Shown: piece by piece, positions 42,906 to 51,046 of the stretch
Layout: every line of letters starts with the position of its first letter
Numbering within the stretch: the stretch's first letter is position 1
Assembly: GCF_025152575.1 (NCBI RefSeq)
Contig: NZ_CP102293.1
Span: forward strand, 1,426,001 to 1,490,000
DNA length: 64,000 nucleotides
Direction of reading: 5' to 3'
Source of the DNA: Subdoligranulum variabile
GTDB lineage: Bacteria; Bacillota; Clostridia; Oscillospirales; Ruminococcaceae
Notes under the pieces: generated by a model
Told to the model about the DNA's origin: nothing
The model's input: the letters and a program-made list of their open reading frames with translations, nothing else
The model's database searches: none
Made by a program: the position numbers and the translations under genes

Positions 42906-43602
42906 CAAAGAACGCCTGGCTCAAAAATGTTCCACGTGGAACATTGCTCTCTCCCCTGCCCAGCTGGACCTGCTGGACCGCTACGCCGAACTGCTGGTGG
43001 ACTACAACCAAAAAGTCAACCTCACGGCCATCACCTCCCCCGAGGGAATCGAGGACCGCCACTTTGCCGACAGTCTGCTCTTTGCCGCCCAGCCCGAAGT
43101 GACGGGCAAACTGGTGGACGTGGGCACCGGCGCGGGCTTCCCCGGCGTGGTGGCCAAGATCTACAAACCCGACCTGCAGCTCACCCTCATGGAGCCCACC
43201 GGCAAGCGGGTGGATTTTCTCAAATATCTTTGCGGCGAGCTGGGCCTCACCGGCATCGAGTTCGCCAAGGAGCGGGCCGAGGAAGCCGCCCGCAAAATCT
43301 GGCGGGAGCAGTTCGACGTGGCCTGCGCCCGGGCGGTGGCGGCGCTGCCGGTGCTCTGCGAATACTGTCTGCCCCTGGTACGCCAGGGCGGGCTGTTCAT
43401 CGCCCTGAAAGGCCCCGAGGCCGACGCCGAAGCCAAAGCCGCGGCCAACGCCTTGAAAAAGCTGGGCGGTCAGTATCGGGAGACACGGACCTTCACCCTG
43501 CCGGACGGCAGCGCCCGGGGGCTGGTGGTCTGTGAAAAAATATCGCAGACTCCGACGGTTTATCCCCGGAACGGCGGAAAAATTGCAAAAAAACCGCTGT
43601 AA
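42898..43602 (+). CDS. rsmG: 16S rRNA (guanine-N7) methyltransferase RsmG
   Basis: 234 aa. The SAM-binding motif is [17 protein letters not shown] (about residue 71), with [20 protein letters not shown] before it and [18 protein letters not shown] after. It methylates G527 of 16S rRNA. A parS site is built into codons 11-16, so the first residues are constrained by the centromere sequence. It overlaps mnmG by 8 bp and uses AAAGAGGAA inside mnmG. Confidence 0.95.
   Translation: MIDKERLAQKCSTWNIALSPAQLDLLDRYAELLVDYNQKVNLTAITSPEGIEDRHFADSLLFAAQPEVTGKLVDVGTGAGFPGVVAKIYKPDLQLTLMEPTGKRVDFLKYLCGELGLTGIEFAKERAEEAARKIWREQFDVACARAVAALPVLCEYCLPLVRQGGLFIALKGPEADAEAKAAANALKKLGGQYRETRTFTLPDGSARGLVVCEKISQTPTVYPRNGGKIAKKPL
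42928..42943. promoter_or_regulatory. parS site 1, inside rsmG
   Basis: TGTTCCACGTGGAACA is a perfect 16-bp palindrome differing from the Bacillus consensus TGTTTCACGTGAAACA by one symmetric change. It lies in the first codons of rsmG. The same sequence recurs upstream of parA at 44946. Confidence 0.9.
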
Positions 43603-43726
43603 CAGCGCGAAATATCCAAAATCCGGGCGAACGATTTTTGTTCCGGTTTTCCCTGCGATGTGCTATGCTTTTTTGTAGAAGCATAGCACATTTCTTTTTT
43701 ACATAGACCGCAGGGAGGAAACCATC

Positions 43727-44665
43727 GTGTCCAGAAAAGAACCCCAGAAGCCGGGCCGCGTGCTGCTGCTGCCCATCGACAGCATCGAGCCGTCCCCCTA
43801 CCAGGCCCGCACGGCCTTTGACGAGCCGGAGATCGCCGCCCTGGCGGTGAGCATCTTGCAGAACGGGCTGCTCCAGCCGGTGAGCGTGCGGCGGGTGGGG
43901 CTGCGCAAATACCAGCTGGTGGCGGGCGAGCGGCGGCTGCGGGCCTGCCGGCTGGCCAAGCTGGAAAAGATCCCCGCCATCCTGGCGGACTTCGACGACA
44001 GCGAGTCGGCGGCCCTGGGGCTGCTGGAGAATCTCCAGCGCAGCCAGCTGGACCCCTTCGACACCGCCCGAGGCATCAAGGAGGTCATCCGGTTATGGGG
44101 CTGCACCCAGGCCGAGGCCGCCCGGCGTCTGGGGCTGAGCCAGCCCGCCCTGGCCAACAAGCTGCGGCTGCTGACCCTGACGCCGGAGCAACAGGACCTG
44201 TGCACGGCCAACCATCTCAGCGAGCGCCATGCCCGGGCGGTGCTCCGTCTGCCGGAGGGCCGCCGCACAGCGGCGCTGGAAAAGATCGCACGGGACAATC
44301 TCAGCGTCCGCCAGGCCGACAAGCTGGTGGAGAGCATGCTGGCCGCCCCCAAGGGACCCAGTCCCTGCCGCAAGACCATCCCCATGGTGCGGGATGTGCG
44401 GTTTTTCGTGAACACGCTGCAGCACGCAGTGGACCTGATGACCCAGAAGGGCATCGCCGCCACCACCAGCTGCGACAAAAAGGACGGGTGCCTGGAATAC
44501 ATTGTGCGCATTCCGGTGGGCAGCGACGGCCGGGTGGCCCCCGGCGCCCCGGCAGCGCCTGCCGCGGCCCCCACGACTGTGGCGGAATCCCCGGCAGTTC
44601 CGGCGTCCGCTCCCGTCACCACGGATACCGACCAAACGGAAGATTTCGCCGTGCAGTTATTATAG
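43727..44665 (+). CDS. ParB/Noc-family protein (first of two)
   Basis: 312 aa. The N-terminal ParB domain carries SIEPSPYQARTAFDEPEIAAL, the CTP-binding GERRLRACRLA and ENLQRSQLDP. The central HTH region reads GCTQAEAARRLGLSQPALANKLRLL. The C-terminal tail is Ala/Pro/Thr-rich. Its position between rsmG and parA is that of Noc in Bacillus, so it may bind related sites and prevent division over the nucleoid, but low similarity to the second ParB leaves the exact role open. It begins at GTG following GGGAGGA. Confidence 0.85.
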   Translation: MSRKEPQKPGRVLLLPIDSIEPSPYQARTAFDEPEIAALAVSILQNGLLQPVSVRRVGLRKYQLVAGERRLRACRLAKLEKIPAILADFDDSESAALGLLENLQRSQLDPFDTARGIKEVIRLWGCTQAEAARRLGLSQPALANKLRLLTLTPEQQDLCTANHLSERHARAVLRLPEGRRTAALEKIARDNLSVRQADKLVESMLAAPKGPSPCRKTIPMVRDVRFFVNTLQHAVDLMTQKGIAATTSCDKKDGCLEYIVRIPVGSDGRVAPGAPAAPAAAPTTVAESPAVPASAPVTTDTDQTEDFAVQLL

Positions 44666-44679
44666 TTTGCAGTTTTCCC

Positions 44680-44850
44680 CTACTTTCTTTACAAAGAAAG
44701 TAGGCAAAGAAACTCCAACCATATACCCCGCATAACTGTGGCCCCCGCAAGGTACACTCCTCGCTTCTCCGTCCCGGTTCCCGCAAAATGTAGGGCGGGG
44801 TCTCGACTCCGCCGGAGAATCTCACGGCCATCGCAGCAGAAGGTTTTGCC
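44680..44850. repeat. Composite intergenic repeat, copy 2 (diverged)
   Basis: It opens with the same 24-bp palindrome (CTACTTTCTTTA and complement) and AGGCAAAGAAACTCCAA, and contains TGTAGGGCGGGG at 44789. The right inverted end is decayed. A further copy of the short hairpin in reverse orientation lies at 44886-44920. Confidence 0.65.
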
Positions 44851-44936
44851 GCCGTCTTCCCTTTTTTCGATCTAACCCTGTTCCAGAGTTTCTTCGCTTC
44901 CTTCTTTGCAAAGAAGGAAGAAAATCCGTTCCCCCG

Positions 44937-44978
44937 CCCCGGAAATGTTCCACGTGGAACATTTCCGGGGCACTTTTT
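44937..44978 (+). promoter_or_regulatory. parS site 2 within a terminator-like palindrome
   Basis: A perfect 34-bp palindrome (44937-44970) runs CCCCGGAAA, then parS TGTTCCACGTGGAACA (44946-44961), then the complementary arm TTTCCGGGG, followed by CACTTTTT. It lies 97 bp before the parA start codon. It can act as a ParB loading site and, in RNA, as a terminator-type hairpin for transcripts from the first parB gene. Confidence 0.8.
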
Positions 44979-45074
44979 ATGGCAAAACCCCTTTTTAAAC
45001 CCCCAAAGCTGTGTTATAATAGGTCCTGGACCCGTTCTGCGGGCCAAATTTGTGCAAAAACAGGAGGAAACGCC

Positions 45075-45839
45075 GTGGCAAAAGTCATCGCGGTAGCAAA
45101 CCAGAAGGGCGGCGTGGGCAAGACCACCACCGCCGTCAACCTGAGCGCCTGCGTGGCCGCCTTGGGCAAAAAAGTGCTGGTGGTGGACCTGGATCCCCAG
45201 GGCAACACCACTTCCGGCTACGGTGTCTCCAAAAACAAGATCGACGCCGACGTCTACACCTGCCTCATGGATGACGACGACGTCCGGGATGCCATCGTCA
45301 AGACCGACTACAACGCCGATCTGCTGCCCTCCAACACCCAGCTGGCGGGCGCGGCGGTGGAACTGGTCAGCATTCCCCGGCGCGAGATGCGCCTGCGGGC
45401 TGTCCTGGCGCCGGTGGTGCCCCTCTACGATTACATCTTCATCGACTGCCCGCCCTCCCTGGACCTGCTCACCATCAATGGCCTGTGCGCCTGCGACACC
45501 GTGCTTATCCCCCTGCAGTGCGAGTATTACTCCCTGGAGGGGCTCACCGACCTGATGAACACCCTCAAGACCGTGCGCAAGAAGTACAACCGCTATCTCG
45601 ACATCGAGGGCGTGCTCTTCACCATGTATTCGGGGCGGCTCAACCTGACCATGCAGGTGGTGGCCCAGGTGAAAAAGTATTACGGCGACAAGGTCTTCAA
45701 GGCCGTCATCCCACGGTCGGTGCGTCTTAGCGAGGCACCCAGCTTCGGCATGCCCATCAACTTCTACGAGCCCAACGGCAAGGGCTGCGAAGCCTACATG
45801 GAACTGGCCCGGGAATTCTTGAACAACAACGAACGATAA
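45075..45839 (+). CDS. parA: Chromosome-partitioning ATPase ParA (Soj)
   Basis: 254 aa. It has the deviant Walker A NQKGGVGKTTTAVNLSA at residues 9-25, VVDLDPQGNTTSG (about 40) and the Walker B IFIDCPPSLDLLTING (about 122). The length and absence of an N-terminal extension fit the chromosomal Soj type. It binds DNA as an ATP dimer and is stimulated by ParB. The start is GTG at 45075 after CAGGAGGAAA; an upstream ATG would add 32 unrelated residues. parB follows after 13 bp. Confidence 0.95.
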   Translation: MAKVIAVANQKGGVGKTTTAVNLSACVAALGKKVLVVDLDPQGNTTSGYGVSKNKIDADVYTCLMDDDDVRDAIVKTDYNADLLPSNTQLAGAAVELVSIPRREMRLRAVLAPVVPLYDYIFIDCPPSLDLLTINGLCACDTVLIPLQCEYYSLEGLTDLMNTLKTVRKKYNRYLDIEGVLFTMYSGRLNLTMQVVAQVKKYYGDKVFKAVIPRSVRLSEAPSFGMPINFYEPNGKGCEAYMELAREFLNNNER

Positions 45840-45852
45840 AGGAGGTACGCCG

Positions 45853-46737
45853 ATGGCCAAACGCAAGCTGGGAGGTCTGGGCAAAGGGCTGGACAGCCTG
45901 TTTGCCGACCTTCCCGAGACCGACGCCGACTCCGCCGGCGTCACCACCCTGCCCTTGCGGGAGATCGAGCCTGACCCCGACCAGCCCCGCAAGAAGTTCG
46001 ACGACGACGCCCTGGCGGGGCTCGCCGCCAGCATCACCGAGAACGGTCTTTTGCAGCCCATCGCCGTGCGGCCCAAGCGCATCGGCACCGGGTATCTGAT
46101 CATCGCCGGGGAGCGCCGGTGGCGGGCAGCCCGGCTGGCCGGACTGGACGAGGTGCCGGTGCTCATCAAGGATGTCACCGACGAGCAGGCCGCCGCCCTG
46201 GCCCTCATCGAGAACCTCCAGCGGGAGGATCTCGACCCCATCGAAGTGGCGGAGGGCTGCCGTCAGCTCATCGAAAAGTACGGCCTCACCCAGGAGACCG
46301 CCGCAAAACGCCTGGGCAAGAGCCGCAGCGCCGTGACCAACTCTCTGCGGCTGCTGGCCCTGCCCCAGGAGGTCCGCGCCCAGGTCAGCGCCGGAACTCT
46401 GAGTTTCGGCCACGCCAAGGTGCTGCTGGGCCTGCCCAGCGAGGAACTCATCCGCACCGCTGCCCAGGAGATCATCGACAAGGGCCTCAACGTGCGGCAG
46501 ACCGAGGCGCTGTGCAAGAAGCTGGCCAAGCCGCCGAAGCCCCCCAAACCCAAACCGGATCCCTTCACCCGTCCCAAGCGGGCGGTGGAGGTGGAGGCCG
46601 CGCTGAAGGAAGTCACCGGCAGCGAGGTCCATGTGGACTACAAGGACGGCAAGGGCAGCCTGAAGATCGACTTCTACAGCGACGAGATGCTCCAGAAGTT
46701 CGTCAGCCTGCTGGGCCAGTACGATCCCGAATCCTGA
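45853..46737 (+). CDS. parB: Chromosome-partitioning protein ParB (Spo0J)
   Basis: 294 aa. The N-terminal basic stretch MAKRKLGGLGKGLDSLF is typical of Spo0J and stimulates ParA. The CTPase motifs are present (REIEPDPDQPRKKF, IIAGERRWRAARLAG, IENLQREDLDPIEVAEG), followed by the HTH GLTQETAAKRLGKSRSAVTNSLRLL that reads parS, and a C-terminal dimerisation domain. AAAGGAGG precedes the ATG. It should load at the parS sites at 42928 and 44946. Confidence 0.95.
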   Translation: MAKRKLGGLGKGLDSLFADLPETDADSAGVTTLPLREIEPDPDQPRKKFDDDALAGLAASITENGLLQPIAVRPKRIGTGYLIIAGERRWRAARLAGLDEVPVLIKDVTDEQAAALALIENLQREDLDPIEVAEGCRQLIEKYGLTQETAAKRLGKSRSAVTNSLRLLALPQEVRAQVSAGTLSFGHAKVLLGLPSEELIRTAAQEIIDKGLNVRQTEALCKKLAKPPKPPKPKPDPFTRPKRAVEVEAALKEVTGSEVHVDYKDGKGSLKIDFYSDEMLQKFVSLLGQYDPES

Positions 46738-46773
46738 ATCCCCATTCCATAGAATATCGAGGAGTGTTACAGT

Positions 46774-48081
46774 ATGTTAGACATTCGCTTTGTCCGTGAA
46801 AATCCCGAAGCCGTCAAGGAGAACATCCGCAAGAAGTTCCAGGATGCCAAGCTGCCCCTGGTGGACGAGGTCATCGCCCTGGACGCCGAGTACCGCGCCG
46901 CCATCGGTGAGGCCAGCGACCTGCGGGCCAACCGCAACAAGCTGTCCAAGCAGATCGGCGTGCTGATGGGCCAGGCCAAGAAGGATCCCGCCAAGGCCGC
47001 CGAAGCCGAGGAAGTGAAGAAGCAGGTCACCGCCCAGGCCGACCGTCTGAAGGAACTGGAAGCCAAGGAGACCGAGCTCCAGGCCAAGATCCAGGAGATC
47101 ATGTACACCATCCCCCAGATGATCGACCCCAGCGTGCCCATCGGCCCCGACGACAGCCACAACGTGGAGGTCCAGCGGTTCGGTGAGCCGGTGGTGCCGG
47201 ACTATCCCATCCCCTACCATGTGGACATCATGGAGAGCTTCGACGGCATCGACCTGGATTCCGCCGGCCGCGTGGCGGGCAACGGCTTCTATTACCTGCT
47301 GGGCGACATCGCCCGCCTGCATGAAGCGGTGCTGGCCTACGCCCGGGACTTCATGATCGACAAAGGCTTCACCTATGTGATCCCGCCCTTCATGATGCAC
47401 GGCAACGTGGTGAAGGGCGTCATGTCCTTCCCCGAGATGGACGCCATGATGTACAAGATCGAGGGCGAGGACCTCTACCTCATCGGTACCTCCGAGCACA
47501 CCATGATCGGCCGGTTCATCGACCAGACCCTGGACGGCGCCAAGCTGCCCCTGACCCTGACCAGCTATTCCCCCTGCTTCCGTAAGGAGAAGGGCGCCCA
47601 CGGCATCGAGGAGCGCGGCATCTACCGCATCCACCAGTTCGAGAAGCAGGAGATGATCGTCGTCTGCAAGCCGGAAGACAGCATGATGTGGTACGACAAG
47701 CTGTGGCATAACTCGGTGGAGCTGTTCCGCTCCATGGAGATTCCCGTCCGTCAGCTGGAGTGCTGCTCCGGCGACCTGGCCGACCTGAAGGTCAAGAGCT
47801 GCGACATCGAGGCCTGGAGCCCCCGTCAGCAGAAATACTTCGAGGTGTGCAGCTGCTCCAACCTGGGCGACGCCCAGGCCCGCCGCCTGCATATCCGCTA
47901 CAAGGACGAGAACGGCAAGCCCCAGCTGGCCCACACCCTGAACAACACCTGCGTGGCCCCGCCGCGTATGCTCATCGCCTTCCTGGAGAACCATCTCCAG
48001 GCGGACGGCACCGTCACCATCCCCGAGGTGCTGCGCCCCTACATGGGCGGCAAGGCGCTGCTGGTGCCCAACCACAAGTAA
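46774..48081 (+). CDS. serS: Seryl-tRNA synthetase
   Basis: 435-aa class II synthetase. The N-terminal antiparallel coiled coil (about residues 30-105) binds the long variable arm of tRNA-Ser. Motif 2 is seen in YSPCFRKEKGAHGIEERGIYR and the region TSEHTMIGRF precedes it. Motif 3 lies in NNTCVAPPRMLIAFLEN. GGAGTG lies before the ATG. No T-box leader was recognised in the 36 bp after parB, so regulation from its own leader is not evident. Confidence 0.95.
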   Translation: MLDIRFVRENPEAVKENIRKKFQDAKLPLVDEVIALDAEYRAAIGEASDLRANRNKLSKQIGVLMGQAKKDPAKAAEAEEVKKQVTAQADRLKELEAKETELQAKIQEIMYTIPQMIDPSVPIGPDDSHNVEVQRFGEPVVPDYPIPYHVDIMESFDGIDLDSAGRVAGNGFYYLLGDIARLHEAVLAYARDFMIDKGFTYVIPPFMMHGNVVKGVMSFPEMDAMMYKIEGEDLYLIGTSEHTMIGRFIDQTLDGAKLPLTLTSYSPCFRKEKGAHGIEERGIYRIHQFEKQEMIVVCKPEDSMMWYDKLWHNSVELFRSMEIPVRQLECCSGDLADLKVKSCDIEAWSPRQQKYFEVCSCSNLGDAQARRLHIRYKDENGKPQLAHTLNNTCVAPPRMLIAFLENHLQADGTVTIPEVLRPYMGGKALLVPNHK

Positions 48082-48160
48082 TTCCTGTTCAAAAGGGAGG
48101 TTCGGATTCAGCGGCTGCGCCGCGTCTCCTGCACCTCCCTCTTGGACACCCACCATCGCA

Positions 48161-48209
48161 AAAAGCCGCGTTCGCATGCCATACCTGGCGACTTGAACGC
48201 GGCTTTTTT
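48161..48209 (+). terminator. Terminator downstream of serS
   Basis: A 13-bp perfect stem (AAAAGCCGCGTTC at 48161-48173 with GAACGCGGCTTTT at 48195-48207) has a 21-nt loop and a T tail. Confidence 0.8.
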
Positions 48210-48293
48210 GCTCTAGAAGTATCGGCATCGGTCGGCACATGTCCGCCGATGCCGATGGATTCTTGCAAAGAAAGAACCAAAGAAATTCCAAAC

Positions 48294-48325
48294 AAAAGGC
48301 ATGGTCTTTTGACCATGCCTTTTTT
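48294..48325. terminator. Second terminator after serS
   Basis: A 13-bp stem AAAAGGCATGGTC/GACCATGCCTTTT with a 4-nt loop is followed by Ts. It lies just after a copy of the TTGCAAAGAAAG hairpin repeat (48259-48297). Confidence 0.85.
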
Positions 48326-48344
48326 GTATGAAGAAACGGGAGAG

Positions 48345-48452
48345 TTTTCCACGGTGCGGTGGAAAAGTAGTCGCCTTGGTTTGCGGAAGTTTTTCAGGAC
48401 ATTTTCAACAGGAATGTTGAAAACCTTGTGGGAGATTGGTGGGTTTTCCACG
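48345..48452. promoter_or_regulatory. Cluster of near-consensus DnaA boxes
   Basis: TTTTCCAC and GTGGAAAA form a perfect inverted pair at 48345-48366, and another TTTTCCACG lies at 48444-48452. All match the DnaA box TTATCCACA/TTTTCCACA except for the last base. The sequence is gene-free and upstream of the tRNA promoter. Binding is not proven. Confidence 0.35.
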
Positions 48453-48511
48453 GCAACGGCGGAAAAAACGACAGGGAGGGGGTATTTTTCAAAAAAATTT
48501 GCAAAAACTAC

Positions 48512-48540
48512 TTGACAGAAAGCCCCCCAATTTGTATAAT
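48512..48540 (+). promoter_or_regulatory. Consensus promoter of the tRNA-Met/tRNA-Glu unit
   Basis: TTGACA (48512-48517) and TATAAT (48535-48540) are exactly 17 bp apart, a perfect sigma-A promoter, starting transcription about 27 bp upstream of tRNA-Met. Confidence 0.92.
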
Positions 48541-48574
48541 AATAGAGCGCTTTTTGATAGGGCGCAGCAAATGT

Positions 48575-48651
48575 GGCGGTATAGCTCAGTTGGCTAGAGC
48601 ATTCGGTTCATACCCGAAGTGTCACCGGTTCAAATCCAGTTACCGCTACCA
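48575..48651 (+). tRNA. tRNA-Met(CAT), elongator type
   Basis: 77 nt with encoded CCA. Acceptor GGCGGTA/TACCGCT pairs with one G-U at the first position, the anticodon stem is TTCGG/CCGAA and the loop TTCATAC gives CAT. The first acceptor pair is G-U rather than the mismatched C-A of initiators and there are no three G-C pairs in the anticodon stem, so it is read as elongator; a tRNA-Ile2 read through lysidine is less likely but possible. Confidence 0.9.
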
Positions 48652-48657
48652 CAGATT

Positions 48658-48735
48658 ACAAGGTTTCGCTAAAATACTTGGGGACCGGTTGCAATAGTGG
48701 CCGGTGGGTTGCTTGCTGTTTTAGCGAAATCTTGT
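48658..48735 (+). repeat. Long stem in the tRNA-Met/tRNA-Glu spacer
   Basis: Arms of 17 nt (ACAAGGTTTCGCTAAAA at 48658-48674 and TTTTAGCGAAATCTTGT at 48719-48735) pair with one G-U. The stem starts 6 nt after tRNA-Met and ends 9 nt before tRNA-Glu, so it closes the spacer into a single hairpin in the precursor RNA and may serve processing. Confidence 0.6.
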
Positions 48736-48744
48736 ATTCTATAC

Positions 48745-48816
48745 GGCCCGTTGGTCAAGCGGTTAAGACACGGCCCTTTCACGGCTGTAACATGGGTTCG
48801 ATTCCCGTACGGGTCA
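48745..48816 (+). tRNA. tRNA-Glu(TTC)
   Basis: 72 nt without encoded CCA. Acceptor GGCCCGT/ACGGGTC pairs with one G-U, the anticodon loop CTTTCAC within CGGCC/GGCTG gives TTC, and the T arm is GGGTTCGATTCCC. It shares the transcript with tRNA-Met and is followed directly by a terminator. Confidence 0.92.
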
Positions 48817-48817
48817 T

Positions 48818-48856
48818 AAAAATAATCCCCCCAGCTTAGGCTGGGGGGTTATTTTT
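48818..48856 (+). terminator. Terminator of the tRNA unit
   Basis: A 17-bp stem (AAAATAATCCCCCCAGC with GCTGGGGGGTTATTTTT) has a 5-nt loop and a T tail. Its right arm, CTGGGGGGTTATTTTTATGC, recurs twice in the tandem repeats that follow. Confidence 0.9.
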
Positions 48857-48933
48857 ATGCTTCCGTACGAGGAATCGAAAAGGGCGACGGCGCCGCAGCG
48901 CCGGAACCAACAGTCCAGTGGACTGTTGGTTAG

Positions 48934-49626
48934 CCCGGGGGAGATTCCCGTCGGGTCAACGGGAGAAGCCATTTTGCCGGGAACCCCCGGAACAGGGCAA
49001 CCCGCGGGAAGGTTGGCGCTGCCGGGAGCACGGCGGGGTCAAGACCCCGCCCTACAGCTGGGGGGTTATTTTTATGCTTCCGTACGGGAATTGCTGCGCA
49101 GGCGACCGCCGCCTGCGGCGGATACAGGGAGCCGGAGCAGGGCCGCGGGCCGCAGAAGGCAAGTCCCGCCCCAAGGGGCGCAGCCTGATGCGGGGTGCCC
49201 GCGCCCGGTACAGGGCGGCCCGGGGGAGATTCCCGTCGGGTCAGCGGGAGAAGCGTTCTGCCGGGGAAAAACATGAACAGGGCAACCCGCGGGAAGGTTG
49301 GCGCTGCCGGGAGAGCGGCGGGGTCAAGACCCCGCCCTACAGCTGGGGGGTTATTTTTATGCTTCCGTACGGGAATTGCTGCGCAGGCGACCGCCGCCTG
49401 CGGCGGATGCAGGGAGCCGGAGCAGGGCCGCGGGCCGCAGAAGGCAAGTCCCGCCCCAAGGGGCGCAGCCTGATGCGGGGTGCCCGCGCCCGGTACAGGG
49501 CGGCCCGGGGGAGATTCCCGTCGGGTCAACGGAAGAAACAATCTGCCGGGAAAAATCCAAGAACAGGGCGGCCCGCGGGAAGGTTGGCGCTGCCGGGAGC
49601 AGGGCGGGGTCAAGACCCCGCCCTAC
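48934..49626. repeat. GC-rich tandem repeat, period about 285 bp
   Basis: The sequence from GGGGGAGATTCCCGTCGGGTCAA through GGCGGGGTCAAGACCCCGCCCTACAGC is repeated: AGCTGGGGGG begins at 49056 and again at 49341, 285 bp apart. The left partial unit begins after the tRNA terminator. Segments copy the tRNA-Glu 3' end (GATTCCCGT, CGGGTCA) and the terminator arm. A 244-aa open frame across it is an accident of the repeat. The inner part (about 49086-49205 and 49371-49490) resembles the repeats at 54160 and 61718. Confidence 0.8.
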
Positions 49627-49690
49627 AGCCCTCAAAAATTGTTGACAACTAAGTAGCCGTTCGTTTGCGGGAGATTCCCCACACAGACAG

Positions 49691-49720
49691 AAAAAGCCGG
49701 GAGCGTTGCTCCCGGCTTTC
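49691..49720. terminator. Terminator of the CAP lipoprotein gene
   Basis: A 12-bp stem AAAGCCGGGAGC/GCTCCCGGCTTT has a 3-nt loop. On the minus strand it is followed by a T run, fitting the gene that ends at 49748. Confidence 0.8.
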
Positions 49721-49747
49721 TGCATTCTGTTCTTTCTGCAATCGGCA

Positions 49748-50860
49748 TCAACCGAAGGTCACGCACCAGTAAGTCCAACCGTATTCGTTGAAATAACACC
49801 CCACACCGCATTTGGTGAACTGGGTGGACACCATAGCGTTGTAATGATCTGTACTGTTGGCCCAGGCATCCACAATTGCCTGCGCGGAGGAGGCGTTCTG
49901 CCCGATAATTTCCGTTGTCTGTGCGCCATCGTGGGTGAGACCTGTATCTACCATGGAACTGCAGCGGGACTTTGCGATCTCTGAAAGACCGGAATCCACT
50001 GTCAGGGCAGGCACTCCCACTGCGGCCCGGTAGGCGTTGATATTTTCCACCACTGCACTGTATGCAGAGTCGCTGGAATCAATGTACCACCAGATGCCGC
50101 TTCCTTTCGCCAAGTCAAAGGGAATGGCCCCATAGGCCGTGCTGGCCGCCGGCGCTTGTGCAGCGGCACCGCTTTCGGTGCTGCCGCTGGCCGCCCCGCC
50201 GCTCTGGGCTGTGGTGCCGGAACTGGTGGCTTCCCCGCTCTCTGAGGGCGCTTCCTCCTCAGCAGCCATCTCCTCCACCGTTACGGTGCAGCGGGCTTCC
50301 AGGTCCCCCAGCGTGGCTGTGATGGTGGCTTCCCCTGCGGCCACCGGCGTGACCAGGCCCGCCGCATCCACGGCGGCGATGCTGTCATCGGAGGAACTAT
50401 ACGTAACGGTCTGGTCGGTGGCATCCGCCGGCTCTACCGTGGCCGCCGCCGACTGGGGTTCCTCCCCCACCGTCAGGGTCAGGGTCTCGGGCATGGTCAG
50501 CGCCGTGGGACTGACCACCACCGTGATGGTCCCGCTGGCCGAAAGTTTGCCGTCCGCACTGGACAGGGCCACCTCCGCCGTGCCGGCATTCACCGCCGAC
50601 AGCGTTCCGTCGGCGCTCACCGCCACCACCGACGGATCGCTGGACGTCCAGCTCAGGCCCAGCTTGTCCGCCAGTTTTTCCGCTGCTGCCTGCTCGGGGG
50701 TCGCCCCGCTGTAGGCGTATTCCGTCGTGGCCGCCGCCGTGGTGCCCCGCTCCATGGTATCGGGCAGGGACAGGCTCACCCCGGTGATGCTGGTGCCGCA
50801 CCCTGTGAGCAGCAGCGCCGCCGCCAGGGTCAGTACCGTCAGTTTCTTTGCAAAGTGCAT
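49748..50860 (-). CDS. Lipoprotein with Big2-like domains and C-terminal CAP (SCP/PR1) domain
   Basis: 370 aa. A lipoprotein signal peptide ends in the lipobox LLLTGC (Cys about residue 21), so it is anchored on the outer face of the membrane. Two bacterial immunoglobulin-like Big2-type repeats follow (about 25-110 and 112-190; motifs SSDPSVVAVSADGTLSAVNAG and SSSDDSIAAVDAAGLVTPVAAG), then a Ser/Ala/Gly linker (about 190-240). The CAP domain covers about 250-370, with ENINAYRAAVGVPALTVD, the His in LTHDG and the terminal YWCVTFG. The ATG follows AAGGAG. CAP domains in Firmicutes are surface proteins of uncertain activity. Confidence 0.88.
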   Translation of the reverse strand: MHFAKKLTVLTLAAALLLTGCGTSITGVSLSLPDTMERGTTAAATTEYAYSGATPEQAAAEKLADKLGLSWTSSDPSVVAVSADGTLSAVNAGTAEVALSSADGKLSASGTITVVVSPTALTMPETLTLTVGEEPQSAAATVEPADATDQTVTYSSSDDSIAAVDAAGLVTPVAAGEATITATLGDLEARCTVTVEEMAAEEEAPSESGEATSSGTTAQSGGAASGSTESGAAAQAPAASTAYGAIPFDLAKGSGIWWYIDSSDSAYSAVVENINAYRAAVGVPALTVDSGLSEIAKSRCSSMVDTGLTHDGAQTTEIIGQNASSAQAIVDAWANSTDHYNAMVSTQFTKCGVGCYFNEYGWTYWCVTFG

Positions 50861-50960
50861 GGTTTGCTCCTTTCCCTTCGCCGCGCCGGGCAGCGGAGTT
50901 TTCCACATCCTTGTTGAAAATTTCTTCTATTATAGCACACCCGACCATCTTTTCCAAACA

Positions 50961-50992
50961 AAAAGACCCCGCGGGGTTTTCCCCACGGGGTC
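50961..50992 (-). terminator. Terminator of the rpmH-rnpA-yidD-yidC-jag operon
   Basis: On the minus strand GACCCCGTGGGG-AAAA-CCCCGCGGGGTC is followed by TTTT. It lies 55 bp after the jag stop codon; the gap holds a variant of the CTACTTTCTT hairpin repeat (51005-51045). Confidence 0.88.
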
Positions 50993-51046
50993 CGTTGTTG
51001 GTGGAAAGTTTTTTTGCTACCTTTCTTTCAAGAAAAGTAGCTGGGC

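Noticed and set aside
39834..42908. 1024-aa open frame antisense to mnmE and mnmG
   Set aside because: Shadow of two well-identified core genes on the plus strand.
46738..46773. T-box riboswitch before serS
   Set aside because: Only 36 bp separate parB and serS and no T-box sequence or terminator pair is present.
48934..49626. CRISPR array
   Set aside because: The repeated units are about 285 bp and nearly identical throughout, without short repeats and unique spacers, and no cas genes are nearby.
48918..49652. 244-aa plus-strand frame after tRNA-Glu
   Set aside because: It consists of translated 285-bp repeat units with internal duplication and extreme Gly/Arg content; other repeat copies do not keep the frame.
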